Source: Acidisarcina polymorpha
GTDB taxonomy: Bacteria; Acidobacteriota; Terriglobia; Terriglobales; Acidobacteriaceae
Reading direction: 5' to 3'
Assembly (NCBI RefSeq): GCF_003330725.1
Contig: NZ_CP030840.1
Location: 6,256,116-6,320,115, forward strand
Length of the DNA: 64,000 bases
Shown: piece by piece, positions 41,487-51,472 of the stretch
Position numbering within the stretch: the first letter of the stretch is position 1
How the letters are laid out: each line of letters opens with the position of its first letter
Notes under the pieces: model-generated
The model's database searches: none
Told to the model about the DNA's origin: nothing
The model's input: the letters and a program-made list of their open reading frames with translations, nothing else
Made by a program: the position numbers and the translations under genes

Positions 41487-43220
41487 ATGAAGAACGGCAA
41501 GCCATCGGCGTACCTGTCTTTCACCCTCCACGCGCACTTGCCCTATGTGCTTCACCACGGGACCTGGCCGCACGGATTGGAATGGCTGCACGAGGCGGCC
41601 GCTGAGACCTACCTGCCGCTGCTCGGCGTGCTGCGGAGGCTGGAGCGCGACGGACTCGCGCTCAAGGCAAACCTGAGCTTGTCCCCGGTTTTGATGGAGC
41701 AGCTACGTCACCCGACATTCAAGGAAGAGTTTCCGAAATACATCGAACGAAAGATGATTTCAGCCCGGGAAGACGAAAATTATTTTCGTCAGAATGGAGA
41801 GTTTGATTTCGCAGAGACCGCGGTCTTCTGGGAGAGCTTCTTCGAGCGGACGCTGAAGGATTTCTACGATCTTGACCGTGACATCGTCTCCGGACTTCGT
41901 TACTTCAACGACACCGGATCGATCGAGATCCTCGCCTGCGCGGCGACCCACGGCTACTTGCCGCTGTTGGGCACTGACGAGAGTGTGGTTGCGCAGATCC
42001 GCGCCGGAGTGGCGGCGCACGAGCGCCACCTGGGCAAGAAACCGCACGGGTTCTGGGTTCCAGAGTGTGGGTATCGCCCCGCCGGGCTGTGGCAGACCCC
42101 CATTGTGGCAAGCGGAGAAGAGGGGCCACGATCGCCATTCCGGCGGATCGGGGTGGAAGAGGCGCTGGCCGAAGCGGGTATCGAGTATTTCTTCGTCGAT
42201 ACCCACCTTGTCGAGGAGTCTATCCTCTTCACGCCCTACAAAATGATGTCAGGGGACCTCGGTCTTCGGCTGCACAACCTGCCTGCCCATGAATTGAAGA
42301 GGAAGGGCGATCTGAAATCCATCTATCGTCCTTATCTCGTTGAAGGACCGTTGGCACATGCTCATCCAGTCACCATCTTCCCTCGCGATCCGCAGACCGG
42401 GCTGCAGGTATGGAGTGGTGACACCGGGTACCCCGCTGACGGCAACTATCTCGACTTTCACAAGAAGCGCTGGCCCGGCGGCCATCAGTATTGGCGGGTC
42501 ACCGAAGCACAGTCGGACATGGCGCTGAAGGCACCCTATTTTCCACAAGAGGCGCTGGCGCGCACCCATGTCCATGCCGAGCACTTTACCCGCCTGGTGC
42601 AAAGCGCACTCGAGGACGGCTACAGCCAGGAGCGTCCGCCCATCCTGTCGTCCCTGTTCGATGCGGAGCTCTTCGGCCACTGGTGGTTCGAGGGCCCAGT
42701 GTGGCTGGAACAGGTAGTCAGAATTTTCGCCCAGGACGATGTAGGGATCGAGCTGACAACTGGAAGCCAATATCTTTCGCAATTTGCACCGGAAGTGTTT
42801 CTGGATCTCGGCGAAGGATCGTGGGGCAAGAACGGGAACAATGAGGTATGGCTCAACGATCAGACCAGCTGGACATGGTCGGACATCTACCGGGCTGAGG
42901 AGGTCATGCGCGAGATTGCTACGCAGGGCCGGTGGCGCGACGACGGATGGGGGCTACGAATTGCCAAGCAGATGGCGCGGGAGCTCTTGCTGCTCGAGTC
43001 TTCCGACTGGCAATTTCTAATCACCACAGCGGCGGCGCGGGATTATGCGGAAAAGCGCTTCCGTGGTCATCTGGAACAGTTCATTGAGCTGGAAATGCTC
43101 TGGGCTGAGTTCGTCTCCAATGGAGGGCTTTCGCCGTCTGCCGAGCAGTGGCTAGCAGAGCTTGAAGAGCGCGACTGCCTCTTCGCGGAGATCGATCCGG
43201 GACTCTGGGCCAGACGCTGA
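41487..43220 (+). CDS. GH57-family 1,4-alpha-glucan branching enzyme
   Basis: 577 residues, typical of GH57 branching enzymes that form alpha-1,6 branches in glycogen. It has the motif-1 His (LSFTLHAHLPYVLHHG), the catalytic Glu193 in GFWVPECGY, the second acid Asp392 in FDAELFGHWWFEG, and the long C-terminal helical region (AEEVMREIATQGRWRDDGWG). Start: ATG 41487 directly precedes the conserved strand and has a weak AAAGAG upstream. The divergent Hfq-like gene is 267 bp away. It ends at a tandem repeat and a strong terminator. Other GH57 activities (amylase, amylopullulanase) are possible but the DAELF motif fits branching enzymes. Confidence 0.88.
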   Translation: MKNGKPSAYLSFTLHAHLPYVLHHGTWPHGLEWLHEAAAETYLPLLGVLRRLERDGLALKANLSLSPVLMEQLRHPTFKEEFPKYIERKMISAREDENYFRQNGEFDFAETAVFWESFFERTLKDFYDLDRDIVSGLRYFNDTGSIEILACAATHGYLPLLGTDESVVAQIRAGVAAHERHLGKKPHGFWVPECGYRPAGLWQTPIVASGEEGPRSPFRRIGVEEALAEAGIEYFFVDTHLVEESILFTPYKMMSGDLGLRLHNLPAHELKRKGDLKSIYRPYLVEGPLAHAHPVTIFPRDPQTGLQVWSGDTGYPADGNYLDFHKKRWPGGHQYWRVTEAQSDMALKAPYFPQEALARTHVHAEHFTRLVQSALEDGYSQERPPILSSLFDAELFGHWWFEGPVWLEQVVRIFAQDDVGIELTTGSQYLSQFAPEVFLDLGEGSWGKNGNNEVWLNDQTSWTWSDIYRAEEVMREIATQGRWRDDGWGLRIAKQMARELLLLESSDWQFLITTAAARDYAEKRFRGHLEQFIELEMLWAEFVSNGGLSPSAEQWLAELEERDCLFAEIDPGLWARR

Positions 43221-43236
43221 ACTTCGTTAACCCCGA

Positions 43237-43268
43237 TGAGCTTTGCCAGTCCCGGTGAGCTTTGCCAG
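43237..43268 (+). repeat. Two direct copies of TGAGCTTTGCCAG
   Basis: The 13-mer occurs at 43237-43249 and 43256-43268 (19-bp period), directly after the branching-enzyme stop codon. No function assigned. Confidence 0.7.
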
Positions 43269-43282
43269 GTCAGGATCAATGC

Positions 43283-43329
43283 AATAAAAAGGGGGCCATA
43301 ATCCGACTGGATTGTGGCCCCCTTTTATT
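43283..43329. terminator. Strong bidirectional terminator between branching enzyme and S53 peptidase
   Basis: An almost perfect stem of about 20 bp: arms AAAAGGGGGCCATAATC (43287-43303) and its complement (43310-43326), loop CGACTG, with one bulged A and further A/T pairs outside. A and T runs flank both sides, so it stops transcription from both convergent genes. Confidence 0.93.
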
Positions 43330-43340
43330 GAGTCAGGCAG

Positions 43341-46300
43341 TTATTCGACGGTGACTGTAACGAGTGCGTTTGCGGTCTTTGTTGCGGTGACCGAATCGGT
43401 ACCCGTGACCGTGAAGGTGTACGTCCCGGCGGTGGTTCCGGGAGTTCCGGAGTTGTGATTGTTGCCGCTGCCTCCGCCGCAACCAACTCCAGCCATGGCG
43501 ACAAGGAAGATCAACAGGCTAAGCATCGATTTCCAGCTGCGACGCCTTGCCGGGATACCGACAAAGAGCAAGCAAGCCAGTGCCGCTCCTCCAGCGGCGG
43601 TATACCAGCGATTTGTCTGAGGAAAAGCCAACGCTCCGCTCGTCGGAGCAGTCGTGGCAAAGGTTGCCGTGACTGTCCCAGCGCTCGTGGAAGTAATCTT
43701 CACCGAGCTAGCGGCCAGGGAACACGTGGGGTTGTAGGTCGCATTGGCACCCGTCGGCGAGCTGGTCAGCGCACAGGTGAGATTGACGGTCCCGGTATAG
43801 CCGCTAGCCGGGGTGATGGTCACCGTAGAGGTAGCGGATTGGCCTGGTGAGCTCACTGTTGCTCCCGTAGACGCAAGCGCGAAGCCCGGCTGCGCCGGCA
43901 TGGCCGATGAGGTGACCGTCGTCGTTCCCGTGGAAGCTACATAGTTGGTGTCCCCGCTGTAGGAGGAAGTGATGGTATTGGCCCCGGATGCCAGCGCGCT
44001 GACATTGACGGTGATCGTCACTGAGCCTAGAGATGCGCCGGTAGTGGGGTCCTGTGTCCCAGTAACGGCGCCTGTGCCGATCGTCGTTCCGTTGGCCGTC
44101 AGGGTGATGGTTCCGGTTGGACTGGTGGCAAAGGAAGCCGGATTGGGCGTTACCACAGAAGTCACCGTAAAGGTGCCGCTGCTCACCGAGGTCGCGCTTG
44201 GCGAGACACTATCCGCGGTTGGCGCCTGAGTGATGGTGAATGCCAATGGGCCGGCGGTGCTCGAGTTCAAGCTGTTATCGCCGCTGTAGCTGGCGCTGAC
44301 CGAATGCGAGGCAGGCGGCCAGTAGTAGACCGGCAGCTCGGCGAAGCCCTGGCTGGTGATTTGCACGACCCCGGCGGCGGAACCTGACAGGCTGCCGGGC
44401 AGAGTGGCGGCGGTGTCGGTGAAGGTGACCGTTCCGGTAGCAGAGGCCGGCGTCTGAGAATTAACCTGGGACACGCCAACCGGCGATGCGTCCACTCCGA
44501 AGAATGTCCCGTAAGGAAAGCTTCCTGGTGTCAACGCGGTAGGATTATTATTCGTATCCAGCGAATAGAGGCCGAGGTTAAGGACGCTGTTTTCCTTGGC
44601 AACGTTGACTTGAACGCCGGGGTTCGCCTGGCTCTGAGCGAAGTTGATGTCGCCGCCATAGTATGCCGAGACGGTGTAGGAGCCGCCTGGCAAGTTGGCG
44701 TAGGTGACTGCCCCGGTGGCGCCGTTGTTGAGGGTGACAAATCCGAGCCCATCCCCCAAATAATTAGCACTAGCCTGTTCGTTGGAGTTGGTGACGAAGC
44801 CCACATCGCCGCTTGGGGTGCCCCCGGCACCCGCTACGCTGGCGTTGAAGGTGACGGTTTGGCCATGGGTGATGTTGACTGCGGAAGTGCCGCCGTTGAT
44901 GGTGAAGGTTGTGGTCGTCGGTGTGAAGACGGCGCTCGACCAGCTCTTGATCAATTGGCTGACATCCACGCTACCCAGACCGGAGGCCAGATCATATTCA
45001 GTGCCTGCGTCGTAGCCGGTCAGGAAGCTATTCGTCCCGCAATCAGAAGTGCCGCTAAGGCAATACATCGAATTGTTTCCGGTGGTTACGTCGTGAAACA
45101 CCGAACCATACAATCCGGCCTGATTGGCCAGGTTGTAGAGGACGTAATTCGCTTGGCCCAACCGTACGTTGCCGAGGCTCTGGCTGACCAGGGCAAGCAT
45201 ACCGGCGAAGGCCGGCGCTGAAGCCGAAGTGCCGCCGAAGCCCTGGAGCGGAATGTTCCCCTGGCTATCGGGAACGCAGTCCGCGATCGGATTGCCATTC
45301 GCATCGAAATCATTGCCGCACACTACCCAGGTCGCACTATAGAAGCCATTGCCGGCGAGGAAGGAGACATCCGGAAGATCGCGCACTCCATCATTCGGAA
45401 TATTGATATTCCCGCCCGTCTGAAATGGCGGTTTTGCCCACCCGGTGATCGTGCCGGTCGTGGCCTCACAGATCAAGTTATTGTTTACATCATAGGACGG
45501 CATGACGCAGCTGCTCGCCCCGCCTCCCGCACCTACGATGTTGGTCTGATTATTGTTCTGAGAATCCATGAACGGCGTGTTGCTGGCGAGAGGACCATTG
45601 GAAGAAGTCGAATTGTTCCATGGCTCCTCGGGAATGTAGCCGCGAGCCGACCCATAAGTGGAGTTGTTCAAGGCGGCGACATAGGTGAGGAAGCTGGTGG
45701 CGCTGGAGTTCAGCACGTCAAAATCGGTTCCACCCACCGCGATGTTAAAGGGGGTGGAAGCCAGCCCGTTCACATTGAGACCGAATTGCGCCTGAGTCTC
45801 CGTACTATTATTGTCGCAGCCCGCCGAGCCGGAGTCTCCGGTCGAAACGGTCACTGTGATACCTTGGGCGGCGGCTTGCTCCCAATTCGTAAAGATCGTT
45901 TGGTTGGCGGTGCCCTGGTTGATCTCGCAGCCGCCGAAACTCACATTGAGAATGCTGACTGCATTGTCGTCCAGAGCGCGGGTAATCGCCAGGTCGAGAC
46001 CGTCTTCAAGGATAGTGTCGGCCGCAGTGTAAAAAATGATGTTGGCGCCTGGCGCGACGCCGCCCGAAACTTCAAGGTCGAGGAGCGCCTCATCCGTATC
46101 TCCGTTAATGCCAGGATCGTTGCCATCGACAACCACCGTCGGCGTATTGTTCGAGAGACCGAACAACGACCGGAACGTGCTCACGTCCGAAGTCACAATA
46201 TTGGCGTCGCCGGCGACTCCGATGGTGACCCCGCTACCATCGTAGGTCGTGCCCCCGCTGAAGTTGCTGTTCAGTTTGCTCGGTGTGTCATAGATGGTGG

Positions 46301-47129
46301 CCGCATCGCTCGGCCCGACGTACAAAAAGTAGCCGCTATTCGCATCCCCTGCCGTAAGTTGAGGAACATACTTCTTCGACTTGGCGTCATAGGTGGCGTG
46401 GGTCGGCGGGGTATGCTGCGATTTCGGGAAGAAGTTGTTCAAATGAGAGATGCCTACGACCACCGGCGCTAGAGCGGTCGGGATCTGGGGATCGGAGAGA
46501 TTGGTGAGATGCTTTTCGCCATTCACCTCGACGTTGTGAATCTGGGTATGAAAGGCCGTCTCGATCTGGCCCATGGAGCCTGAGAATTCAATGATCGTCT
46601 TCGCCTTATTGACCCCATTGACCTTGAAGCCCTCGCTCTCCAGCCAGGTACTCACCGCTTGAATATCGGCGTCGGCAACGCCATACTGCGCCCCGAACTG
46701 CTCCGGTGTCAGCCACTTGCGAAATTGAGAAGAATTCTTGTCTTGCAGCGCGCCCAAAAACTGGCGCAAGGCGATCTCCTGAGACGGGCTCCGCCTTAAG
46801 ATCAACTGCATCCGGTTCGCCGCTAAAGAGGAATCGGCCGCGCCCTTGTCATTGGCCTTTCGGGCAAGCGGATGTACATTGCCCTTCAACTTCGTCAACT
46901 TCGAATTGTCGACGGCCTCGGTGATGCGAGCAGGATTGGCCGGAACGGCCTGCGAAATCTCCTGGGCCTGGCTCGAGGTGGAGAGAGCCAGCGGCGCTGC
47001 CATCAGGACAGCCAGGGTCATTGCCACCTGCATCGAGGAGCGGACCACTCGAGAGATACCTTGGCGGAAGCCGGCGACGCACTCAGAGCGCGACGGCGAA
47101 GATGCGGGAGAGGGGAATTTGGGAAACAT
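43341..47129 (-). CDS. S53 (sedolisin/kumamolisin) peptidase with Ig repeats and lipobox-like tail
   Basis: 1262 residues. Signal region, then a pro-kumamolisin activation domain (about 60-230, ending NFFPKSQHTPP), then the S53 catalytic domain. Catalytic Glu and Asp are in DEALLDLEV (near 346-350), the oxyanion Asp in VSTGDSGSAGCDN (near 430), and Ser in FGGTSASAPAFAGM (near 633). Big_3-type Ig repeats follow (for example YSGDTNYVASTGTTT), then a transmembrane stretch, RRR (near 1195), a second hydrophobic run ending GCGGG (Cys 1217) and a short AGTYTFTVTG end domain. AGGA is 6 nt before the ATG. It is an acid-active secreted or surface protease, in line with an acidic habitat. Confidence 0.93.
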   Translation of the reverse strand: MFPKFPSPASSPSRSECVAGFRQGISRVVRSSMQVAMTLAVLMAAPLALSTSSQAQEISQAVPANPARITEAVDNSKLTKLKGNVHPLARKANDKGAADSSLAANRMQLILRRSPSQEIALRQFLGALQDKNSSQFRKWLTPEQFGAQYGVADADIQAVSTWLESEGFKVNGVNKAKTIIEFSGSMGQIETAFHTQIHNVEVNGEKHLTNLSDPQIPTALAPVVVGISHLNNFFPKSQHTPPTHATYDAKSKKYVPQLTAGDANSGYFLYVGPSDAATIYDTPSKLNSNFSGGTTYDGSGVTIGVAGDANIVTSDVSTFRSLFGLSNNTPTVVVDGNDPGINGDTDEALLDLEVSGGVAPGANIIFYTAADTILEDGLDLAITRALDDNAVSILNVSFGGCEINQGTANQTIFTNWEQAAAQGITVTVSTGDSGSAGCDNNSTETQAQFGLNVNGLASTPFNIAVGGTDFDVLNSSATSFLTYVAALNNSTYGSARGYIPEEPWNNSTSSNGPLASNTPFMDSQNNNQTNIVGAGGGASSCVMPSYDVNNNLICEATTGTITGWAKPPFQTGGNINIPNDGVRDLPDVSFLAGNGFYSATWVVCGNDFDANGNPIADCVPDSQGNIPLQGFGGTSASAPAFAGMLALVSQSLGNVRLGQANYVLYNLANQAGLYGSVFHDVTTGNNSMYCLSGTSDCGTNSFLTGYDAGTEYDLASGLGSVDVSQLIKSWSSAVFTPTTTTFTINGGTSAVNITHGQTVTFNASVAGAGGTPSGDVGFVTNSNEQASANYLGDGLGFVTLNNGATGAVTYANLPGGSYTVSAYYGGDINFAQSQANPGVQVNVAKENSVLNLGLYSLDTNNNPTALTPGSFPYGTFFGVDASPVGVSQVNSQTPASATGTVTFTDTAATLPGSLSGSAAGVVQITSQGFAELPVYYWPPASHSVSASYSGDNSLNSSTAGPLAFTITQAPTADSVSPSATSVSSGTFTVTSVVTPNPASFATSPTGTITLTANGTTIGTGAVTGTQDPTTGASLGSVTITVNVSALASGANTITSSYSGDTNYVASTGTTTVTSSAMPAQPGFALASTGATVSSPGQSATSTVTITPASGYTGTVNLTCALTSSPTGANATYNPTCSLAASSVKITSTSAGTVTATFATTAPTSGALAFPQTNRWYTAAGGAALACLLFVGIPARRRSWKSMLSLLIFLVAMAGVGCGGGSGNNHNSGTPGTTAGTYTFTVTGTDSVTATKTANALVTVTVE

Positions 47130-47609
47130 GGGCCATCCTATGGAAGTAAACCATCATGGTTGCGAGACTCTCTTCGAGGCACTGGGAGGAGTTTTTGACG
47201 GATACACGAATCAAGAACGTCGCGGCCTCAACTGGATTGTCGGTTTGAAACTGACGCGGAAAACGCAAACTGCGCCGTATCACCTCTTTGCTGCCGGCGG
47301 GGAAAACGTCGCCGACCCTTAAACGCGAATTCTTCTGCGCAGCTTGGTTTTATGACACCGAGGAGAGTGTGTCAAGAGTGATGTTGCTTTATCTGCTAAC
47401 GCGGATTCTATCGAAAAAATTGCAGAGAAGCAGGGTTTCAGCGTCCGCCTAAAAGTCCGCAGACGATCGATTGGGTCTTCAAATCGAAGCTGCAGTGATG
47501 ATCAGGAGAGCGCTCGCGAGAGTCGACCTTGCTCGCCAATGCGGGAATTTTAAACCATCTTTGTAGGAGCTTGAAACCATCTTTGTTCAGCAGAGTGAGA
47601 AGAAAGTCA
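47130..47609. other. Intergenic stretch before the S53 gene
   Basis: 480 bp, no convincing gene. The S53 promoter should lie here on the minus strand, but no confident -35/-10 pair can be named. A tandem direct repeat lies at 47552-47586 near the acyl-CoA dehydrogenase stop. Confidence 0.4.
47552..47586 (+). repeat. Two direct copies of AAACCATCTTTGT
   Basis: Copies at 47552-47564 and 47574-47586 (22-bp period, two helical turns), 23 nt beyond the acyl-CoA dehydrogenase stop. No known function. Confidence 0.7.
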
Positions 47610-49448
47610 CTATCCGAAAGACATTCCGCCCTGCAGGACATGGGTAGCGACTGCCCGGCTGAGCAGGATAGTATTCGCAGGTTCATGTTTCGCAAGGCGG
47701 CGCAGGATCGCCAGTTGAATGCGAAGGGCATCCCCTTCAGCAACCGTGGCGAGGATGCGGCGTGCCGCTTTTTCGATGATGCTCATAGCGTTTGCCGCGT
47801 ACACCTGAGTCATCGCCACGGTGTGTTGATGACTCCCAAGCTTCCGCGTCCGTAGCAAAGCCGATTCCAAGGCATAGACTTCTATAACGATGTCGGCAAT
47901 ATCAGCCATGATCTCCTGCTGATCGGCGAGAGCGGTCATATATTTCTGCGAGGCCGCACCGGCGGTGAGCAGTGCAATCTTTTTGGCGGAGGCGAGCATA
48001 GCGGATTCGCGGGCCAGCAGATCGTCAGGGCGCTCATCGGCATCGCCGAAGGCCGGCGGCGACATCACCTCATCCATGAGCTTCTGGATCGCCGGTAGTA
48101 GCGGCAACGCGCCCGACAAGGCACGCTTCATCAAGAATCCGGTAATGATGAGGCGGTTGATCTCGTTGGTGCCTTCGAAAATCCGGTTGATGCGAGAGTC
48201 CCGGTAGGCACGTTCGGCCGGATACTCCTCGACATAGCCGTATCCGGCGTAGATCTGGACGATGTGATCGACAACAGCGTCCAGCATCTCGGAGCCCCAG
48301 ATTTTAAGGATTGAACACTCGACCGCATATTCCTCGATGTGTCTTTGGATTTGCTTCGAGTCCTGCGCCTGTTCGGGATCGATGCCGGCGAGAGCCTCAT
48401 CGATCATGCCGACTGTGCGGTAGGCCATGCTCTCTCCCACGTAGATTCGCACGGCGCAGTCGGCAAGCTTCTGCTGGATCAATCCAAACTCCGAAATGGA
48501 TTTGCCGAAGGCCTTGCGCTCCTTGGCGTAGCGGATGCCATTGCCAAGCGCAGTGCGCGCTCCCCCAACGCAGGCCGCGCCGAGTTTGAAGCGGCCAATA
48601 TTGAGGATATTGAAGGCGATATGATGGCCCTTGCCGACCTCGCCGAGTAGATTGGCGGATGGAACTATGCAGTCCGACAGAATCAATGGACAGGTCGACG
48701 AGCCGCGGATCCCAAGCTTATGCTCCTCCGCCCCGACAGTAAGGCCGGGAGTATCGCGTTCGATGAGGAACGCGGAGAATTTAGCTTTTTCTGCACTGGC
48801 ATCTGCGGGGTCTGTCACTTTGGCGAAGACGGTGAAGAGGTCCGCGAATCCGGCGTTGGTGATCCACATCTTTTCGCCATTCAGGACGTAATGCGAGCCA
48901 TCTTCGGAGATTGTGGCGCGGGTGCGGATGTTCATGGCGTCCGAGCCCGAGGTGGCTTCGGAGAGCGCGTAGGCGCCCAACCACTCCCCGGTCGCGAGCC
49001 TGGGCAGGTACTTCTCTTTCTGCTCGGGGGTGCCATACCAAACAATCGGCAGGGTGCCGATACCGACGTGCGCGCTGAAGGCAACCGAAAAACTGGCAAG
49101 CTGCGACAGGTGGTCGGCAACGATCGCCGAGGTCACCTTGTCCATTGCCAGGCCGCCGTACTCTTCGGGGATGTCGACAGCCATGAGTCCAAGTTCGCCA
49201 GCCTTGCGGAGGAGCGCCCGGGTGACGGTAAAGTTCTTGGCCTCGATCTGGCCGGCAGCCGGCAAAACTTCGTTCGCAGCGAACTGATCGGCGGTTTCCG
49301 CGATCTGCCGCTGCTCCTCGGTAAAATCTTCGGGAGTAAAGATGTCCTCGGGGCCGAGATCGTGAATGAGGAAGCTGCCGCCCTTGATTTCATTCCTGCC
49401 TGGCTTCGACACCGGGGAAGGGGCGCTTGGTGGTGCGATAGTCGCCAT
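47610..49448 (-). CDS. Acyl-CoA dehydrogenase
   Basis: 612 residues, longer than the standard 380-residue family because of an added C-terminal helical part (from about 460). It oxidises acyl-CoA to enoyl-CoA with FAD. Features: FTEEQRQIAETADQFA at the N-terminus, AYALSEATSGSDAMNIRTRA and YVLNGEKMWITNAGFADLF (FAD-binding strands), YAGYGYVEEYPAERAYRD and IFEGTNEINRLI, the last holding the likely catalytic Glu. AGGAG stands 9 nt before the ATG. First step of the beta-oxidation set with the thiolase and fused HAD/ECH upstream, though VapBC intervenes. Confidence 0.93.
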   Translation of the reverse strand: MATIAPPSAPSPVSKPGRNEIKGGSFLIHDLGPEDIFTPEDFTEEQRQIAETADQFAANEVLPAAGQIEAKNFTVTRALLRKAGELGLMAVDIPEEYGGLAMDKVTSAIVADHLSQLASFSVAFSAHVGIGTLPIVWYGTPEQKEKYLPRLATGEWLGAYALSEATSGSDAMNIRTRATISEDGSHYVLNGEKMWITNAGFADLFTVFAKVTDPADASAEKAKFSAFLIERDTPGLTVGAEEHKLGIRGSSTCPLILSDCIVPSANLLGEVGKGHHIAFNILNIGRFKLGAACVGGARTALGNGIRYAKERKAFGKSISEFGLIQQKLADCAVRIYVGESMAYRTVGMIDEALAGIDPEQAQDSKQIQRHIEEYAVECSILKIWGSEMLDAVVDHIVQIYAGYGYVEEYPAERAYRDSRINRIFEGTNEINRLIITGFLMKRALSGALPLLPAIQKLMDEVMSPPAFGDADERPDDLLARESAMLASAKKIALLTAGAASQKYMTALADQQEIMADIADIVIEVYALESALLRTRKLGSHQHTVAMTQVYAANAMSIIEKAARRILATVAEGDALRIQLAILRRLAKHEPANTILLSRAVATHVLQGGMSFG

Positions 49449-49509
49449 TCAGCTTAGCTCCTGAAACTAGCTTGCTCACCGCGATAGTACTCTGATTTCG
49501 CCGCGCGGA

Positions 49510-49935
49510 TCAGGATACTTGGAGACCTAGGGCTTTCGCCATTTTGGCTTGGCGTTCGTCAAATGTCCAGAATTCGATCGATCCAAGTTCGAACGCTGAC
49601 GCAATGTGCAGCGTATCGAAAGATCTCGTTCCGTAGCTTGCAACCTGGGTTCGCGCTAAGGCAATTCCCCCCTGAAAGGTTCCGACCGGCAGCTTGACGA
49701 TTTCCCAAATGAAGTCTGTGCAATCCTGGTCGAATCTCTCAAATATAATCGCTGCCTCTGATGCAGAAAGATTCCCCCGGAAGACCTGCTGCGCTATGGC
49801 GTGAGAAAATTCAAGCCTGTGAAGTGGCGTCAGCCAGACGCGAGGCCGGCGGCTCATCCGGCGCAACGCCTCAACTGAGTGCCGGTCGCGAACATATACG
49901 GCGACAATAAAGCTAGAATCGGCGTAGACGTTCAA
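49510..49935 (-). CDS. vapC: PIN-domain toxin (VapC family)
   Basis: 141 residues. PIN acidic residues: Asp in VYADSSFIVAVYV (first), Glu in LHRLEFSHAIAQ, Asp in TRSFDTLHIASA and Asp in FWTFDERQAKMA. PIN toxins are Mg-dependent ribonucleases that cut tRNA or rRNA. The start overlaps the antitoxin gene by 4 nt. Full length for the family, no frameshift, so it is probably functional. Confidence 0.88.
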   Translation of the reverse strand: MNVYADSSFIVAVYVRDRHSVEALRRMSRRPRVWLTPLHRLEFSHAIAQQVFRGNLSASEAAIIFERFDQDCTDFIWEIVKLPVGTFQGGIALARTQVASYGTRSFDTLHIASAFELGSIEFWTFDERQAKMAKALGLQVS

Positions 49936-50189
49936 TAGCGCCCGCGGTCATCAAGAAAGTCCTCGACGGCGTTCAGAACGCGATCCCCGAAGATCGTCTT
50001 CTGCCGTGCCTCGAAATCGGGCCAGTTTAGATTCTCGCTTTTCGGACGATCCTTGGAAACTTCTCCGGCACTTGGCAAGATGCGCCCGATCACGCGATCC
50101 CGGTCACGAAGCTCAATCGGCTCGCCCGCCATCAACCATTCTTTGATCTGGCGAGTGTCGCGAAGCTGGCGGAGATTCACGGATGGCAC
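49932..50189 (-). CDS. vapB: VapB-like antitoxin
   Basis: 85 residues from GTG 50189 (a TTG at 50207 would add six). The N-terminus (VNLRQLRDTRQIKEWLMAGE, IELRDRDRVIGRILPS) fits Phd/AbrB-type antitoxins: DNA binding first, then a flexible tail (DFEARQKTIFGDRVLNAVED) that wraps the toxin. It neutralises VapC and represses the pair. The pair stands between two beta-oxidation genes on the same strand. Confidence 0.75.
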   Translation of the reverse strand: MPSVNLRQLRDTRQIKEWLMAGEPIELRDRDRVIGRILPSAGEVSKDRPKSENLNWPDFEARQKTIFGDRVLNAVEDFLDDRGRY

Positions 50190-50237
50190 ATTAGCATTGT
50201 GACACAAAACGCGACACGGCCTGTAAACTCGCGAAGG

Positions 50238-51416
50238 CTAGTTCAGATTCTCGAAGATGCCGGCAGCGCCCATACCCCCGCCAACGCACATGGTGACCAT
50301 GCCGTAGCGACAGTTTTGGCGCCTCATCTCATAGATTAATGTTGCCGTCAGTTTGGCTCCGGTGCAGCCGAGAGGATGTCCTAACGCGATCGCGCCGCCA
50401 TTGACGTTGACCTTGGCTGGGTCAAGTCCAGCCAGCTTGATCACCGCCAGCGACTGGGCAGCGAAGGCCTCGTTGAGTTCAATGAGATCAATATCGTTGA
50501 GCGTCAGTCCTGCCAGCTTGAGGGCTTTGGGGATGGCGAAGACGGGACCGATGCCCATCTCCTCAGGCAGCGTTCCGGCGGTGGCAAAGGCGACGAAGCG
50601 CGCTAGGGGGCGGATCCCTAACTGCTGCGCTCGTTCCGCGGACATCACAATCGCGACCGCGGCACCATCAGAGGTTTGAGACGAATTGCCTGCGGTCACC
50701 TGGCCCTGCGCGTGAAATACCGGCTTGAGCTTGGCGAGCGCTTCCATCGAGGTGTCGGCGCGAGGGCCTTCATCAGTATTGAAATCAATGGTGCGAACCT
50801 CAGGCTTGGCAGGATTCTTAGTTGCCGTTGTAGTTGTCACCGGAACCGGCACAATCTCTTCTTGAAATTTCCCTGCAGCAGCGAGCGCCTTCCGGTGGCT
50901 CGCATAGGCGAACTCGTCGGCCTCTTCACGGGTAATTTCGTAATGCTTCGCGACCCGCTCAGCCGTAAGTCCCATGGTCAAATAGGAATCGGCATAATGG
51001 TCAATCAGCCACGGATTCACGCTGATCTTGTTGCCGCCCATGGGCACCATGCTCATTGATTCGGTCCCGCCCGCCAGAATGGTATCGGCGCCGGCGCCGC
51101 GAATACGCTCGGCGGCTATCGCAATCGACTGCAAGCCCGAAGCGCAGTAACGATTGACGGTCATCGCCGAGCAATCGACCGGCAGCCCGGCGCGAAGGCT
51201 GGCGATGCGAGCTACGTTCATCCCTTGTTCCGCCTCAGGCATGGCGCAACCGAGAATGACATCATCGATCTCCCTTACATCAAGCGCGGGAACCCTGCCG
51301 AGCGCTCCTCGGATTGCCGTCGCCGCTAGGTCGTCGGGACGGGTTGTCGACAGACTGCCCTTCCCGGATTTTCCAACCGGTGTGCGAACCGCGCTGATAA
51401 TGACTGCTTCTCTCAT
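50238..51416 (-). CDS. Acetyl-CoA acyltransferase (thiolase)
   Basis: 392 residues. Catalytic Cys is in [19 protein letters not shown] (near 88), His in [13 protein letters not shown], and the second Cys in [15 protein letters not shown] at the end. It cleaves 3-ketoacyl-CoA to acetyl-CoA, or works in reverse. GGAG lies 4 nt before ATG 51416; the frame to 51542 is an artefact that overlaps the next gene. With the HAD/ECH fusion upstream it completes the last steps of beta-oxidation. Confidence 0.95.
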   Translation of the reverse strand: MREAVIISAVRTPVGKSGKGSLSTTRPDDLAATAIRGALGRVPALDVREIDDVILGCAMPEAEQGMNVARIASLRAGLPVDCSAMTVNRYCASGLQSIAIAAERIRGAGADTILAGGTESMSMVPMGGNKISVNPWLIDHYADSYLTMGLTAERVAKHYEITREEADEFAYASHRKALAAAGKFQEEIVPVPVTTTTATKNPAKPEVRTIDFNTDEGPRADTSMEALAKLKPVFHAQGQVTAGNSSQTSDGAAVAIVMSAERAQQLGIRPLARFVAFATAGTLPEEMGIGPVFAIPKALKLAGLTLNDIDLIELNEAFAAQSLAVIKLAGLDPAKVNVNGGAIALGHPLGCTGAKLTATLIYEMRRQNCRYGMVTMCVGGGMGAAGIFENLN

Positions 51417-51472
51417 GTAGCTCCGTAGGTTCACTTCGAAAAGCAAAATCGCGATCCGGATCAGCCTTCCCG

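Noticed and set aside
43860-45000. Repeated Ig-coding DNA in the S53 gene as CRISPR or satellite
   Set aside because: The repeats are protein-level Ig domains with divergent DNA; no constant direct repeat with spacers.
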